Assembly: GCA_023145595.1 (NCBI GenBank)
Contig: JAGLDM010000249.1
Coordinates: 1-7,073, forward strand
DNA from: Flavobacteriaceae bacterium
Lineage (GTDB): Bacteria > Bacteroidota > Bacteroidia > Flavobacteriales > Flavobacteriaceae
Reading direction: 5' to 3'
Length of the DNA stretch: 7,073 nucleotides
Each line of letters starts with the position of its first letter. The stretch's first letter is position 1. The position numbers and the translations under genes were made by a program. Of the stretch, positions 1 to 5,763 are shown piece by piece. The notes below the pieces were generated by a model. That model searched no databases and was not told the origin of the DNA. It worked only from the letters and a program-made list of their open reading frames with translations.

Positions 1-908
1 AAGTCATCAATCCCTTCTCCTACTCCAATATATTTTACAGGAATTTGAAATTGATCTGAAATTCCTATCACAACCCCACCTTTTGCGGTTCCATCTAATT
101 TGGTAACTGCTAACGAAGTAACTTCCGTTGCTTTGGTAAATTGTTTGGCTTGCTCAAAAGCATTCTGACCTGTAGAACCGTCTAAAACAAGTAATACATC
201 ATGAGGAGCATCAGCCACCACTTTTTGCATTACACGTTTTATTTTGGTTAGTTCGTTCATTAAATTCACCTTGTTATGTAAACGCCCTGCCGTATCAATT
301 ATAATGACATCTGCATTTTGTGTTAGTCCAGATTCTAAGGTGTCAAATGCCACAGAAGCGGGATCAGAACCCATATCTTGGCGAATCATAGGTATATCTA
401 CTCTATCTGCCCAAACTTGTAATTGATCTATTGCAGCTGCTCTAAATGTGTCTGCTGCTCCTAAAACCACTTTTAAACCTGCTTTTTTAAACTGAGCAGA
501 CAACTTACCTATAGTGGTTGTTTTACCGACTCCGTTTACTCCTACTACCATAATCACGTATGGTTTTGTGTTTTCTGGAATCTTAAATTCGGTTTCATTC
601 CCAATATTGGTTTCTGCCAATAAACCAGAAATTTCTTCACGTAAAATTCCATTTAACTCATCTGTTCCTAAATATTTATCTTTAGCAACTCGGGCTTCTA
701 TTCTGTCAATTACTTTTAGAGTGGTATCTACTCCAACATCGGAAGAAATTAATACTTCTTCTAAATTATCAAGCACATCATCATCTACCGTTGATTTTCC
801 GGCAACTGCTTTTGATAGTTTAGAGAAGAAAGTCGTATTTGTTTTTTCTAATCCTTTATCTAAGGTTTCCTTTTTTTCTTTGGAAAATATTTTTTTAAAA
901 AAACTCAT
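1..908 (-). CDS. ftsY: Signal recognition particle receptor FtsY (3' end cut by window edge)
   Basis: This is the SRP receptor GTPase. It docks ribosome-nascent-chain-SRP complexes at the inner membrane and passes them to the Sec translocon. The reading frame opens with ATG at 906-908 (MSFFKKIFSKEKK) and runs off the window after 302 full residues, ending GEGIDD. About 15 residues should be missing. Visible parts are a short basic N-terminus, a helical N domain (about 20-105) and the G domain. The P-loop is GVNGVGKT (123-130, Lys129), followed by DTFRAAA (from Asp153), DTAGR (205-209) and TKLDG (269-273) with the following GTAKGG. The long acidic A domain of E. coli FtsY is absent, so the protein is near the minimal NG size. 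It lies 354 bases after the DUF4295 gene and beyond a terminator, so it probably has its own promoter. Identity is secure. Confidence 0.97.
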   Translation of the reverse strand, partial: MSFFKKIFSKEKKETLDKGLEKTNTTFFSKLSKAVAGKSTVDDDVLDNLEEVLISSDVGVDTTLKVIDRIEARVAKDKYLGTDELNGILREEISGLLAETNIGNETEFKIPENTKPYVIMVVGVNGVGKTTTIGKLSAQFKKAGLKVVLGAADTFRAAAIDQLQVWADRVDIPMIRQDMGSDPASVAFDTLESGLTQNADVIIIDTAGRLHNKVNLMNELTKIKRVMQKVVADAPHDVLLVLDGSTGQNAFEQAKQFTKATEVTSLAVTKLDGTAKGGVVIGISDQFQIPVKYIGVGEGIDD

Positions 909-956
909 TTTTTTTAGTTGTTAGTTGATAATCGTTGGTTGTTAGGCTTGTAATTC

Positions 957-1025
957 CTGCAAGATCTTCAAGACCTTGTAGGTTTCAAATTAACTTAGAC
1001 CTACACGGTTTTTGAAACCTTGCAG
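957..1025. repeat. Imperfect inverted repeat, probably a dispersed Flavobacteriaceae intergenic repeat
   Basis: The ends are a perfect 7-base inverted pair, CTGCAAG at 957-963 and CTTGCAG at 1019-1025. Arms of 28 bases (957-984 and 998-1025) match at 21 positions around a 13-base spacer. The inner part pairs CCTTGTAGGTT (974-984) with GACCTACACGG (998-1008), 9 of 11. A competing perfect 10-base pairing exists between AGGTTTCAAA (980-989) and TTTGAAACCT (1011-1020), so the unit looks built from related palindromic modules. The CCTTGTAGGT-type core resembles short palindromes I recall as common between genes of flavobacteria; that is memory, not a search. It has no T-run typical of a terminator. 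It sits 48 bases upstream of the ftsY start. Confidence 0.6.
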
Positions 1026-1071
1026 AAAGAATCATCATCATTTTTATATGTTAGTTTTTAAATTAAAACTA

Positions 1072-1183
1072 AACGCTAGTAATGACGTTTTGCGTTAGTG
1101 ATTGCAGCGGCATCCTTTTGAAGTGCTTCTTCAGCACAAAAAAGATATAGCGGAAAGCACGACCCTTTTTAGGGGAACGCCAA
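1072..1183. repeat. Structured intergenic element, three stems, probably a dispersed family
   Basis: This non-coding stretch folds into several short stems. GCGTT (1092-1096) pairs with AACGC (1176-1180) and closes the unit. Inside is an interrupted hairpin made of ATC/GAT (1112-1114 with 1144-1146), TTTT/AAAA (1116-1119 with 1139-1142) and GTGCT/AGCAC (1123-1127 with 1133-1137, loop 1128-1132). A second hairpin is CCCT/AGGG (1163-1166 with 1171-1174). The motif AGCGG occurs twice, before and after the central hairpin. On the minus strand, phrases such as GGCGTTCCCC, CTTTCCGCTATATCTTTT and GGATGCCGCTGCAATC resemble an intergenic element I recall from many flavobacterial genomes. Its function is unknown to me. 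If ftsY is transcribed from the -7 candidate at 1197-1204, this element lies in its leader RNA. Confidence 0.55.
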
Positions 1184-1196
1184 AAAAATCAAGTAA

Positions 1197-1204
1197 CAAA
1201 TATA
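1197..1204 (-). promoter_or_regulatory. Possible -7 box for ftsY
   Basis: The minus strand reads TATATTTG, a full match to the Bacteroidota -7 consensus TAnnTTTG, directly downstream of the operon terminator. That is a sensible place for a separate ftsY promoter. No TTG lies at the expected -33 distance, so support is weak. Use of this box would give a leader of roughly 280-290 bases containing both intergenic repeats. Confidence 0.3.
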
Positions 1205-1241
1205 AAACAAAAAAGGCTACTTTCTTAAAGAAAATAGCCTT
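1205..1241 (-). terminator. Intrinsic terminator of the rpmB-rpmG-DUF4295 operon
   Basis: AAGGCTA (1213-1219) pairs with TAGCCTT (1235-1241). The stem continues as TTTC/GAAA (1221-1224 with 1230-1233) after one C-A mismatch, with a 5-base loop. Read on the minus strand, the stem is followed by TTTTTTGTTTTA, a good U-tract. It begins 21 bases after the stop codon of the DUF4295 gene. There is no comparable T-run on the plus-strand side, so it acts in the minus direction. Confidence 0.88.
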
Positions 1242-1262
1242 GTAATATTGTATTAGTAAATC

Positions 1263-1415
1263 TTACTTTTTATTAAAAAAGTCGTTTACTGATTTAGGAT
1301 CCATAATTGCTTCAACAAAAGTGTAAGCCCCAGTTTTAGGTGACTTTACCATTTTGATTGCTTTAGATAATCTCTTTGAACCTGATTGTAACGATGCTAC
1401 TGCTTTCTTTGCCAT
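1263..1415 (-). CDS. DUF4295 family small ribosome-associated protein (bL38-like)
   Basis: This 50-residue basic protein starts MAKKAVASLQSGSKRLSKAI and ends VNDFFNKK. It matches the Bacteroidota-specific DUF4295 family, including the characteristic MVKSPKTGAYTFVEAIM segment in the second half. I recall that a Flavobacterium ribosome structure assigned this family to the large subunit under the name bL38. The sequence supports a ribosomal role independently: it is very small and Lys-rich, it lies 21 bases downstream of rpmG, and it shares the rpmB-rpmG transcript that ends at the terminator just after it. The ATG at 1413-1415 is the only sensible start. The family assignment is strong; the bL38 name rests on memory of the literature. 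Confidence 0.9.
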   Translation of the reverse strand: MAKKAVASLQSGSKRLSKAIKMVKSPKTGAYTFVEAIMDPKSVNDFFNKK

Positions 1416-1436
1416 AACGTATATCTTAATATTGTG

Positions 1437-1622
1437 TTATTTAATTTCTTTATGAACAGTCATTTTCTTTAAGATTGGGTTGAATTTCTTCACCTCTAAT
1501 CTATCTGGAGTGTTCTTTTTGTTCTTTGTTGTAATATATCTTGAAGTACCTGATTGTCCAGAAGATTTATGTTCTGTACATTCTAGTATTACCTGAATTC
1601 TATTCCCTTTGCTCTTTGCCAT
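1437..1622 (-). CDS. rpmG: 50S ribosomal protein L33 (bL33)
   Basis: This 61-residue basic protein of the large ribosomal subunit sits near the E site. The sequence [19 protein letters not shown], then [21 protein letters not shown] and a C-terminal [17 protein letters not shown], follows the bL33 pattern closely, with the NTPDRLE(L/V)KKFNP core. Only one cysteine (Cys15) is present. The protein therefore lacks the paired CxxC motifs of the zinc-binding form and belongs to the zinc-independent type. It lies 26 bases after rpmB and 21 bases before the DUF4295 gene, in one operon. The start is preceded by an A/T-rich AATAAA with no Shine-Dalgarno sequence, as usual in Bacteroidota. Confidence 0.97.
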   Translation of the reverse strand: MAKSKGNRIQVILECTEHKSSGQSGTSRYITTKNKKNTPDRLEVKKFNPILKKMTVHKEIK

Positions 1623-1648
1623 TTTATTAATCTTTTATTATTAGGAAA

Positions 1649-1888
1649 TTATTTCTTTAAAAATCCCTTTGCTCTAGCATCTTTCAATACAGCAGAAATT
1701 CCTAACTTGTTAATATTCTTTAAAGCAGAAGTAGATATTTTTAATCTAATCCACTTATCTTCTTCAGGAATATAAAAGCGCTTCGTAATTAAATTAGCGT
1801 TAAATTTTCTTTTAGTTCTATTCAATGCGTGCGAAACATTGTTCCCAACCATTGCTTTTTTACCTGTAAGTTCACAAACTCTTGACAT
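1649..1888 (-). CDS. rpmB: 50S ribosomal protein L28 (bL28)
   Basis: This 79-residue protein has the usual bL28 length. It opens with the family signature MSRVCELTGKK, then GNNVSHALNRTKRKFNANL (15-33) and a C-terminal ISTSALKNINKLGI segment. It is a large-subunit protein needed for late 50S assembly. Only Cys5 is present, so the four-cysteine zinc site of some bL28 proteins is missing, in line with the zinc-independent bL33 next door. It is the first gene of the rpmB-rpmG-DUF4295 operon, with a good promoter about 35 bases upstream in the gap after cinA. Confidence 0.97.
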   Translation of the reverse strand: MSRVCELTGKKAMVGNNVSHALNRTKRKFNANLITKRFYIPEEDKWIRLKISTSALKNINKLGISAVLKDARAKGFLKK

Positions 1889-1924
1889 TTCTATACAGTT
1901 TTATTGTTATCTTAAATCGAGGTG

Positions 1925-1955
1925 CAAAAATAGAAATGTTTTTAGAAACACACAA
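1925..1955 (-). promoter_or_regulatory. Bacteroidota-type promoter of the rpmB operon
   Basis: On the minus strand the -7 box is TATTTTTG (1925-1932), a full match to TAnnTTTG and followed by CA. A -33 TTG lies at 1953-1955 with a 20-base spacer, inside the usual range. It fills the gap between the cinA stop and the rpmB start and would give a leader of about 30 bases. Both elements and the spacing fit, so this is the best promoter in the window. Confidence 0.75.
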
Positions 1956-1962
1956 GACAATT

Positions 1963-3210
1963 TTAACTATTTTCAATTATTTCTTTTCGTAACATTTCCA
2001 AGGCTTTATTTGAAGTTCTTTCAATTACTTTTTGACGTGGTTTACCAAAGAAAAATTCTTTAGAAAAAACACCTGTTGGTGTGGCGATTGCAATAAAAAC
2101 TACGCCCACTGTCTTATCTGTTTTATCGGTTGTTGGCCCAGCATTTCCCGTAGTGGAAATTGCATAGTTTGTTTGATACTTTTTTTGGATTCCGACAGCC
2201 ATGGCTTCTGCAACTTCTGCACTTACAACTGAGTGTCTTTTTATAAGGTCTTTTGACACATTTAACTCTTGTGTTTTTATTTTTTCAGAATATGATATAA
2301 TAGACCCAACAAAATAGGCTGATGCACCTGCAATAGCCGTTAATCTTTTTGCAATTGCACCACCTGTGCAACTTTCTGCGGTTGAAACTGTACAATTGTT
2401 TTGTATCAATAATTCCCCAACAGCACTTTCTATTGTTTCTGATTCGTGCAACCCAATAATTATACTCCCTATAATGGTTTGTAACTTTGAAATCTCATCT
2501 TTCAAGGATTTCTCTAGAACCTGTTTATTTGAACCTTTTGCGCTTAAACGCAATCGCAACTTTCCGTAAGCGGGTAAATATGCCAATTTAATATATGAAG
2601 GGAGTGCATCTTCCCAGTCTTCAATTTTTTCTGCAACCACACTCTCCCCCATTCCATAGGTCAATACCGTTTGATGAATAATAAACGGTAATGTGTATTT
2701 TTTCTGAATTTTAGGTAGCACTTCTTCCTGCATCAATCCTTTCATTTCATTCGGAACTCCGGGTAAAGAAATTACAATCTTCTCATCTTCTTCAAACCAC
2801 ATTCCTGGAGCCGTACCATAATTATTTTGCAACGGAGTACATTTAGTTGGAACCAAGGCTTGCTGTCTATTCAACTCAGAAAAGGGATAATTAGATTTTG
2901 CAAATAATTGTTTAATCTGCTCCACAATTGATTCATTTAATTCTAATGGTGAATTAAAATATTCGGCTAAAGTATGTTTGGTAATATCGTCTTTTGTAGG
3001 ACCTAATCCACCTGTAATAATTACAATGGTTGCATTTGATTGCGCTTCCTTTAATGCTTTTAATATATGCTCTGAATCATCTTGAATAGAGGTGATTTGA
3101 TAAACCGAAATTCCAATTTTATTCAACTCTTCCGCAATCCACTTCGAATTGGTGTCTAAAATTTGTCCAATTAAAATTTCATCTCCTATTGTAATGATTT
3201 CTGCCTGCAT
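1963..3210 (-). CDS. cinA: CinA family nicotinamide-nucleotide amidohydrolase, two domains
   Basis: This 415-residue protein matches the usual CinA length. The N-terminal MoCF/CinA nucleotide-binding domain (about 1-170) opens with AEIITIGDEILIGQILDTNS and carries TGGLGPTKDD (66-75) and SLPGVPNEM (148-156). In characterised CinA proteins this half is an ADP-ribose pyrophosphatase. The C-terminal PncC-like domain (about 255-412) has AESCTGG (278-284), a conserved GSIISYS segment (302-308) and STTGNAGP (352-359). That domain deamidates nicotinamide mononucleotide to nicotinate mononucleotide in pyridine-nucleotide salvage. The historical name 'competence/damage-inducible' does not by itself imply a competence role here. 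It lies upstream of rpmB in the same direction but with a separate rpmB promoter between them. In GNAGP an Asn stands where Ile is common; no catalytic loss is evident. Confidence 0.95.
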   Translation of the reverse strand: MQAEIITIGDEILIGQILDTNSKWIAEELNKIGISVYQITSIQDDSEHILKALKEAQSNATIVIITGGLGPTKDDITKHTLAEYFNSPLELNESIVEQIKQLFAKSNYPFSELNRQQALVPTKCTPLQNNYGTAPGMWFEEDEKIVISLPGVPNEMKGLMQEEVLPKIQKKYTLPFIIHQTVLTYGMGESVVAEKIEDWEDALPSYIKLAYLPAYGKLRLRLSAKGSNKQVLEKSLKDEISKLQTIIGSIIIGLHESETIESAVGELLIQNNCTVSTAESCTGGAIAKRLTAIAGASAYFVGSIISYSEKIKTQELNVSKDLIKRHSVVSAEVAEAMAVGIQKKYQTNYAISTTGNAGPTTDKTDKTVGVVFIAIATPTGVFSKEFFFGKPRQKVIERTSNKALEMLRKEIIENS

Positions 3211-3227
3211 ATATTTCGAATAAAAAA

Positions 3228-3254
3228 CAAATGTAATTAATTGACATCTAACAA
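3228..3254 (-). promoter_or_regulatory. Candidate cinA promoter
   Basis: The minus strand carries TACATTTG (3228-3235), a full TAnnTTTG match, 17 bases before the cinA ATG. The nearest upstream TTG is at 3252-3254, a spacing of 16, slightly shorter than typical. It would give a very short leader. Confidence 0.5.
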
Positions 3255-3268
3255 CGAATAATTAAAAA

Positions 3269-3298
3269 TGAAGAACTTGATAAATTTTAATACTTTTG
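3269..3298 (+). promoter_or_regulatory. Candidate promoter of the ybdG-tlpA pair
   Basis: TACTTTTG (3291-3298), followed by CA, is a full match to the -7 consensus TAnnTTTG and lies 17 bases before the channel gene start. At 20 bases upstream there is only TG (3269-3270) in place of a clear TTG; a TTG at 3277-3279 is too close. The -7 part is convincing and the -33 part is weak. Confidence 0.5.
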
Positions 3299-3315
3299 CA
3301 ACTTAAATTCACTTT

Positions 3316-4563
3316 ATGGAATCCGTTTCACATCTTTTATTTGACTTTTTAATTTCTAAAGAAATCCCAGAGAGTAGTGCTACCTATATAAACATGCTTG
3401 CTTTATTAATCGCTGCATTCATAATTTTATATATAATTGATTTCATATTACGAAAAGTAATTATTGCTTGGTTTACTGCAATTTCGGAACGCTCTAAGAC
3501 TAATTTCGACAACCTTTTGGTGAAAAATAGAGCCCCAAGAAATATTGCTCATGTTATTCCGATTATCATAGCAGACAAATTATTAACAACTGTTTTTGTT
3601 GATTTTCCATTGATTGAAAATTTTGTTGACAAGGCATTAGAGGTTTTCTTTATTCTTTTAGTTCTTTGGATTGTAAGAAGTCTATTAAATACTTTTAAGG
3701 ATTACTTTAAAACCCGACCTCGCTTAAAAGATAAACCTGTTGACAGTTTTATACAAGTATTTATGATTTTTGCATGGGTTATTGGACTCTTGTATGCTTT
3801 TGCTGTTATTGCAGAAACAGAAGTTACTACCTTTTTAGCAACTCTTGGAGCAGCCTCCGCCGTTATTCTGTTAATTTTCAAAGACACTATTTTAGGCTTT
3901 GTCGCAAGTATTCAAGTATCTATTAATGATATGGTTCGCATTGGAGATTGGATTACTTTTCAAAAATTTGGTGCCGATGGTGATGTGATTGAAATTAATT
4001 TAGCCACTGTAAAAGTTCAAAATTTTGATAAAACCATCACCACAATTCCGACTTACGCTCTAATTTCTGATTCTTTTCAGAACTGGAGAGGCATGGAAGA
4101 ATCTGGAGGGCGACGAATTAAACGTGCAATGATCATCAAACAGGAAAGTGTAAAGTACTTAACATCTTCTGAAGTTGTTAATCTTCAAAAAATAGAATTG
4201 ATCTCTTCGTATCTCATCAATAGGCAAGACGATATTAATAATTACAATCAAGAACACAACATCAATAAAGAAATTGCAATCAACGGTAGAAATCTAACAA
4301 ATATTGGAGTTTTCAGAAAATACATGGAAACTTATGCAAAAAACCACTCTGCAATAAATAGTGACATGATGATAATGGCTCGGCAATTAGCACCAACTTC
4401 ACAAGGAATTCCGATTGAAATTTATGCCTTTAGTGCAGACAAACGCTGGGAAAACTATGAATATATTATGGCTGATGTTTTTGATCACTTATTAGCAGCC
4501 CTACCCTATTTTGATTTGGAATTATTTGAACTACCAAGTAGTACGAATTTTAGAAATAAATAA
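3316..4563 (+). CDS. ybdG: YbdG-type mechanosensitive ion channel (MscS superfamily)
   Basis: This 415-residue inner-membrane protein has about the length of E. coli YbdG. Hydrophobic segments lie at roughly 25-48, 76-95, 105-125 and 145-166, then the pore-lining helix (about 172-200) with alternating Ala/Gly (ATLGAASAV) and the KDTILGFVASIQ turn. The MscS beta domain follows: NDMVRIGDWI (204-213), FGADGDVIEINLATVKVQNF (218-237), ITTIPT (241-246) and SDSFQNWRGM (251-260). ESGGRRIKR (262-270) and a large C-terminal domain containing RNLTNIG and MARQLAP motifs place it in the YbdG branch, not short MscS. YbdG contributes to miniconductance (MscM) activity and osmotic adaptation in E. coli; that role is inferred here. 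It heads a probable two-gene transcript and is divergent from cinA. Confidence 0.93.
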   Translation: MESVSHLLFDFLISKEIPESSATYINMLALLIAAFIILYIIDFILRKVIIAWFTAISERSKTNFDNLLVKNRAPRNIAHVIPIIIADKLLTTVFVDFPLIENFVDKALEVFFILLVLWIVRSLLNTFKDYFKTRPRLKDKPVDSFIQVFMIFAWVIGLLYAFAVIAETEVTTFLATLGAASAVILLIFKDTILGFVASIQVSINDMVRIGDWITFQKFGADGDVIEINLATVKVQNFDKTITTIPTYALISDSFQNWRGMEESGGRRIKRAMIIKQESVKYLTSSEVVNLQKIELISSYLINRQDDINNYNQEHNINKEIAINGRNLTNIGVFRKYMETYAKNHSAINSDMMIMARQLAPTSQGIPIEIYAFSADKRWENYEYIMADVFDHLLAALPYFDLELFELPSSTNFRNK

Positions 4564-4572
4564 TTTTTTTAC

Positions 4573-5088
4573 ATGAAGAGATTATTCCTAATATTAGCAC
4601 TTTGCATGGCACAACTTTCATGTACTCAAAGTGAAGATAATAGAGGTTTTAGAGTTAAAGTAGGAGAGAATTCTCCTAGGTTAAATTTCTCATTACTAGA
4701 TGGCACTGTAATTACTAATGAAAATTTAAAAGGCAAAGTAGTAGTCCTACAATTTACCGCTTCTTGGTGTAGCGTTTGCCGCAAGGAAATGCCTCATTTA
4801 GAAAAAGAAGTTTGGCAAGAATTTAAAAATGATGATTTTATTTTAATAGGAATCGATCTTAAAGAGAGTTCAAAGAAGGTGAAAGAATTCATCAATCAAA
4901 TGAAAGTCACCTACCCTTTTGCAATTGATAACGATGGCTCATTATTTAATTCTTTTACCTTACCAAATGCAGGGGTTACTCGTAACATTGTTTTAAATAA
5001 AAAAGGGGAAATTATTTTGTTGACCAGACTCTACAATGAACAAGAATTCAACAAAATGATCGCTGTGATTAAAGAAGAATTGGATTAA
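4573..5088 (+). CDS. TlpA-like thioredoxin-fold lipoprotein
   Basis: This 171-residue protein begins 9 bases after the ybdG stop, so the two are probably co-transcribed. The N-terminus MKRLFLILALCMAQLSC is a lipoprotein signal peptide with Cys17 as the likely lipidated residue; the LSC ending is common in Bacteroidota. The mature part is a TlpA/AhpC-TSA-like domain (about 33-168) with FTASWCSVCRKEMP (61-74), so the redox pair is Cys66 and Cys69 in WCSVC. It should act outside the inner membrane as a thiol-disulfide reductase or similar. The segment equivalent to V-P-T-T before the next strand reads VTRN (135-138), so the usual cis-proline appears replaced by Thr136. Substrate cannot be deduced. 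It could alternatively be a peroxiredoxin-like protein, but the two-cysteine WCxxC favours the TlpA group. Confidence 0.87.
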   Translation: MKRLFLILALCMAQLSCTQSEDNRGFRVKVGENSPRLNFSLLDGTVITNENLKGKVVVLQFTASWCSVCRKEMPHLEKEVWQEFKNDDFILIGIDLKESSKKVKEFINQMKVTYPFAIDNDGSLFNSFTLPNAGVTRNIVLNKKGEIILLTRLYNEQEFNKMIAVIKEELD

Positions 5089-5140
5089 TTATCAAGAGTC
5101 CTTTTCTCCCTTGTTATTACACTAAATATTTATAGTTGAT

Positions 5141-5749
5141 CTATTTAACCTTCACTCTAAAACTTTCTTCACCTTCTAACATTCCAATCAAAACGTCATT
5201 AGGTACAACTTTTCCAACTCCGGCTGGAGTCCCTGTAAAAATAAGATCTCCTTTTTTCAAGGTGAAATATTGAGAAACATAAGCAATTAGTTCGTCTATT
5301 TTCCATAGCATATATTTTGATTCGCCGTTTTGAACCAATTCATCATTCTTGAACAATTGAAATTTAATATTCTCTAAATCAAACTGTTCCTTAGGATAAA
5401 AATTTCCCGCAACTGCACTACCATCAAAGCCTTTTGATTTTTCCCAAGGCAATCCTTTTGCTTGTAATTCTGACTGTAATTCACGATCCGTAAAATCAAT
5501 TCCGAGTCCGATTTCATCATAATATTTATGTGCAAACTTAGTATCTATATGTTTCCCTACTCTGTTTATTTTCACCAAAACTTCCACTTCATAATCAATT
5601 ACATTTGAAAAAGGTGGAATGAAAAATGGCATCTTCTTTAGTAATATTGCAGAATCTGGTTTTAAAAAAACGAGAGGTTCTGTTGGGCGCTCATTTTTCA
5701 ATTCTTCTATATGCTTTGCGTAATTACGGCCAATACAAATTATTTTCAT
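5141..5749 (-). CDS. Fumarylacetoacetate hydrolase (FAH) family protein, FAHD1/YcgM-like
   Basis: This 202-residue protein is a compact single-domain FAH family enzyme; relatives hydrolyse acylpyruvates, decarboxylate oxaloacetate or act on dicarboxylic dienols. It opens MKIICIGRNYAKHIEEL. Candidate catalytic residues are His13 and Glu16, with Lys30 in FLKPDS. The metal-binding set is Glu54 and Glu56 in DYEVEV and Asp85 in GIDFTDR; Lys106 lies in SKGFDG and the C-terminal signature is FTGTPAGVG (171-179). The spacings 13-16-54-56-85 agree with those I recall for human FAHD1 (30-33-71-73-102), so an active Mg-dependent enzyme is expected. It starts 14 bases after purU and is probably its co-transcribed partner, but the neighbours do not reveal the substrate. 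The family call is strong; the exact reaction is open. Confidence 0.9.
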   Translation of the reverse strand: MKIICIGRNYAKHIEELKNERPTEPLVFLKPDSAILLKKMPFFIPPFSNVIDYEVEVLVKINRVGKHIDTKFAHKYYDEIGLGIDFTDRELQSELQAKGLPWEKSKGFDGSAVAGNFYPKEQFDLENIKFQLFKNDELVQNGESKYMLWKIDELIAYVSQYFTLKKGDLIFTGTPAGVGKVVPNDVLIGMLEGEESFRVKVK

Positions 5750-5763
5750 CTAATACGTTTTAA

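Noticed and set aside
514..924. 136-codon open frame on the plus strand
   Set aside because: It lies opposite ftsY, whose frame gives an unmistakable NG GTPase. The plus-strand translation is Ser/Phe-rich with no domain pattern and is a shadow.
909..950. Repeated AGTTGTTAGTTG-like text just upstream of ftsY
   Set aside because: It is low-complexity AT-rich leader sequence with no regular repeat unit, and too short to call a tandem repeat.
1031..1042. ATC triplet run resembling a microsatellite
   Set aside because: Only about four units long and non-coding; not distinguishable from chance in AT-rich DNA.
1839..2569. Several 66-74 codon plus-strand frames opposite rpmB and cinA
   Set aside because: All overlap well-supported minus-strand genes, and their translations show no recognisable motifs.
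5093..5113. Possible terminator between the convergent tlpA-like and FAH genes
   Set aside because: CAAGAG can pair with CTC-CC-TTG only with a two-base bulge, and no T-run follows on either strand. It is too weak to call, although a terminator is expected in this 52-base gap.
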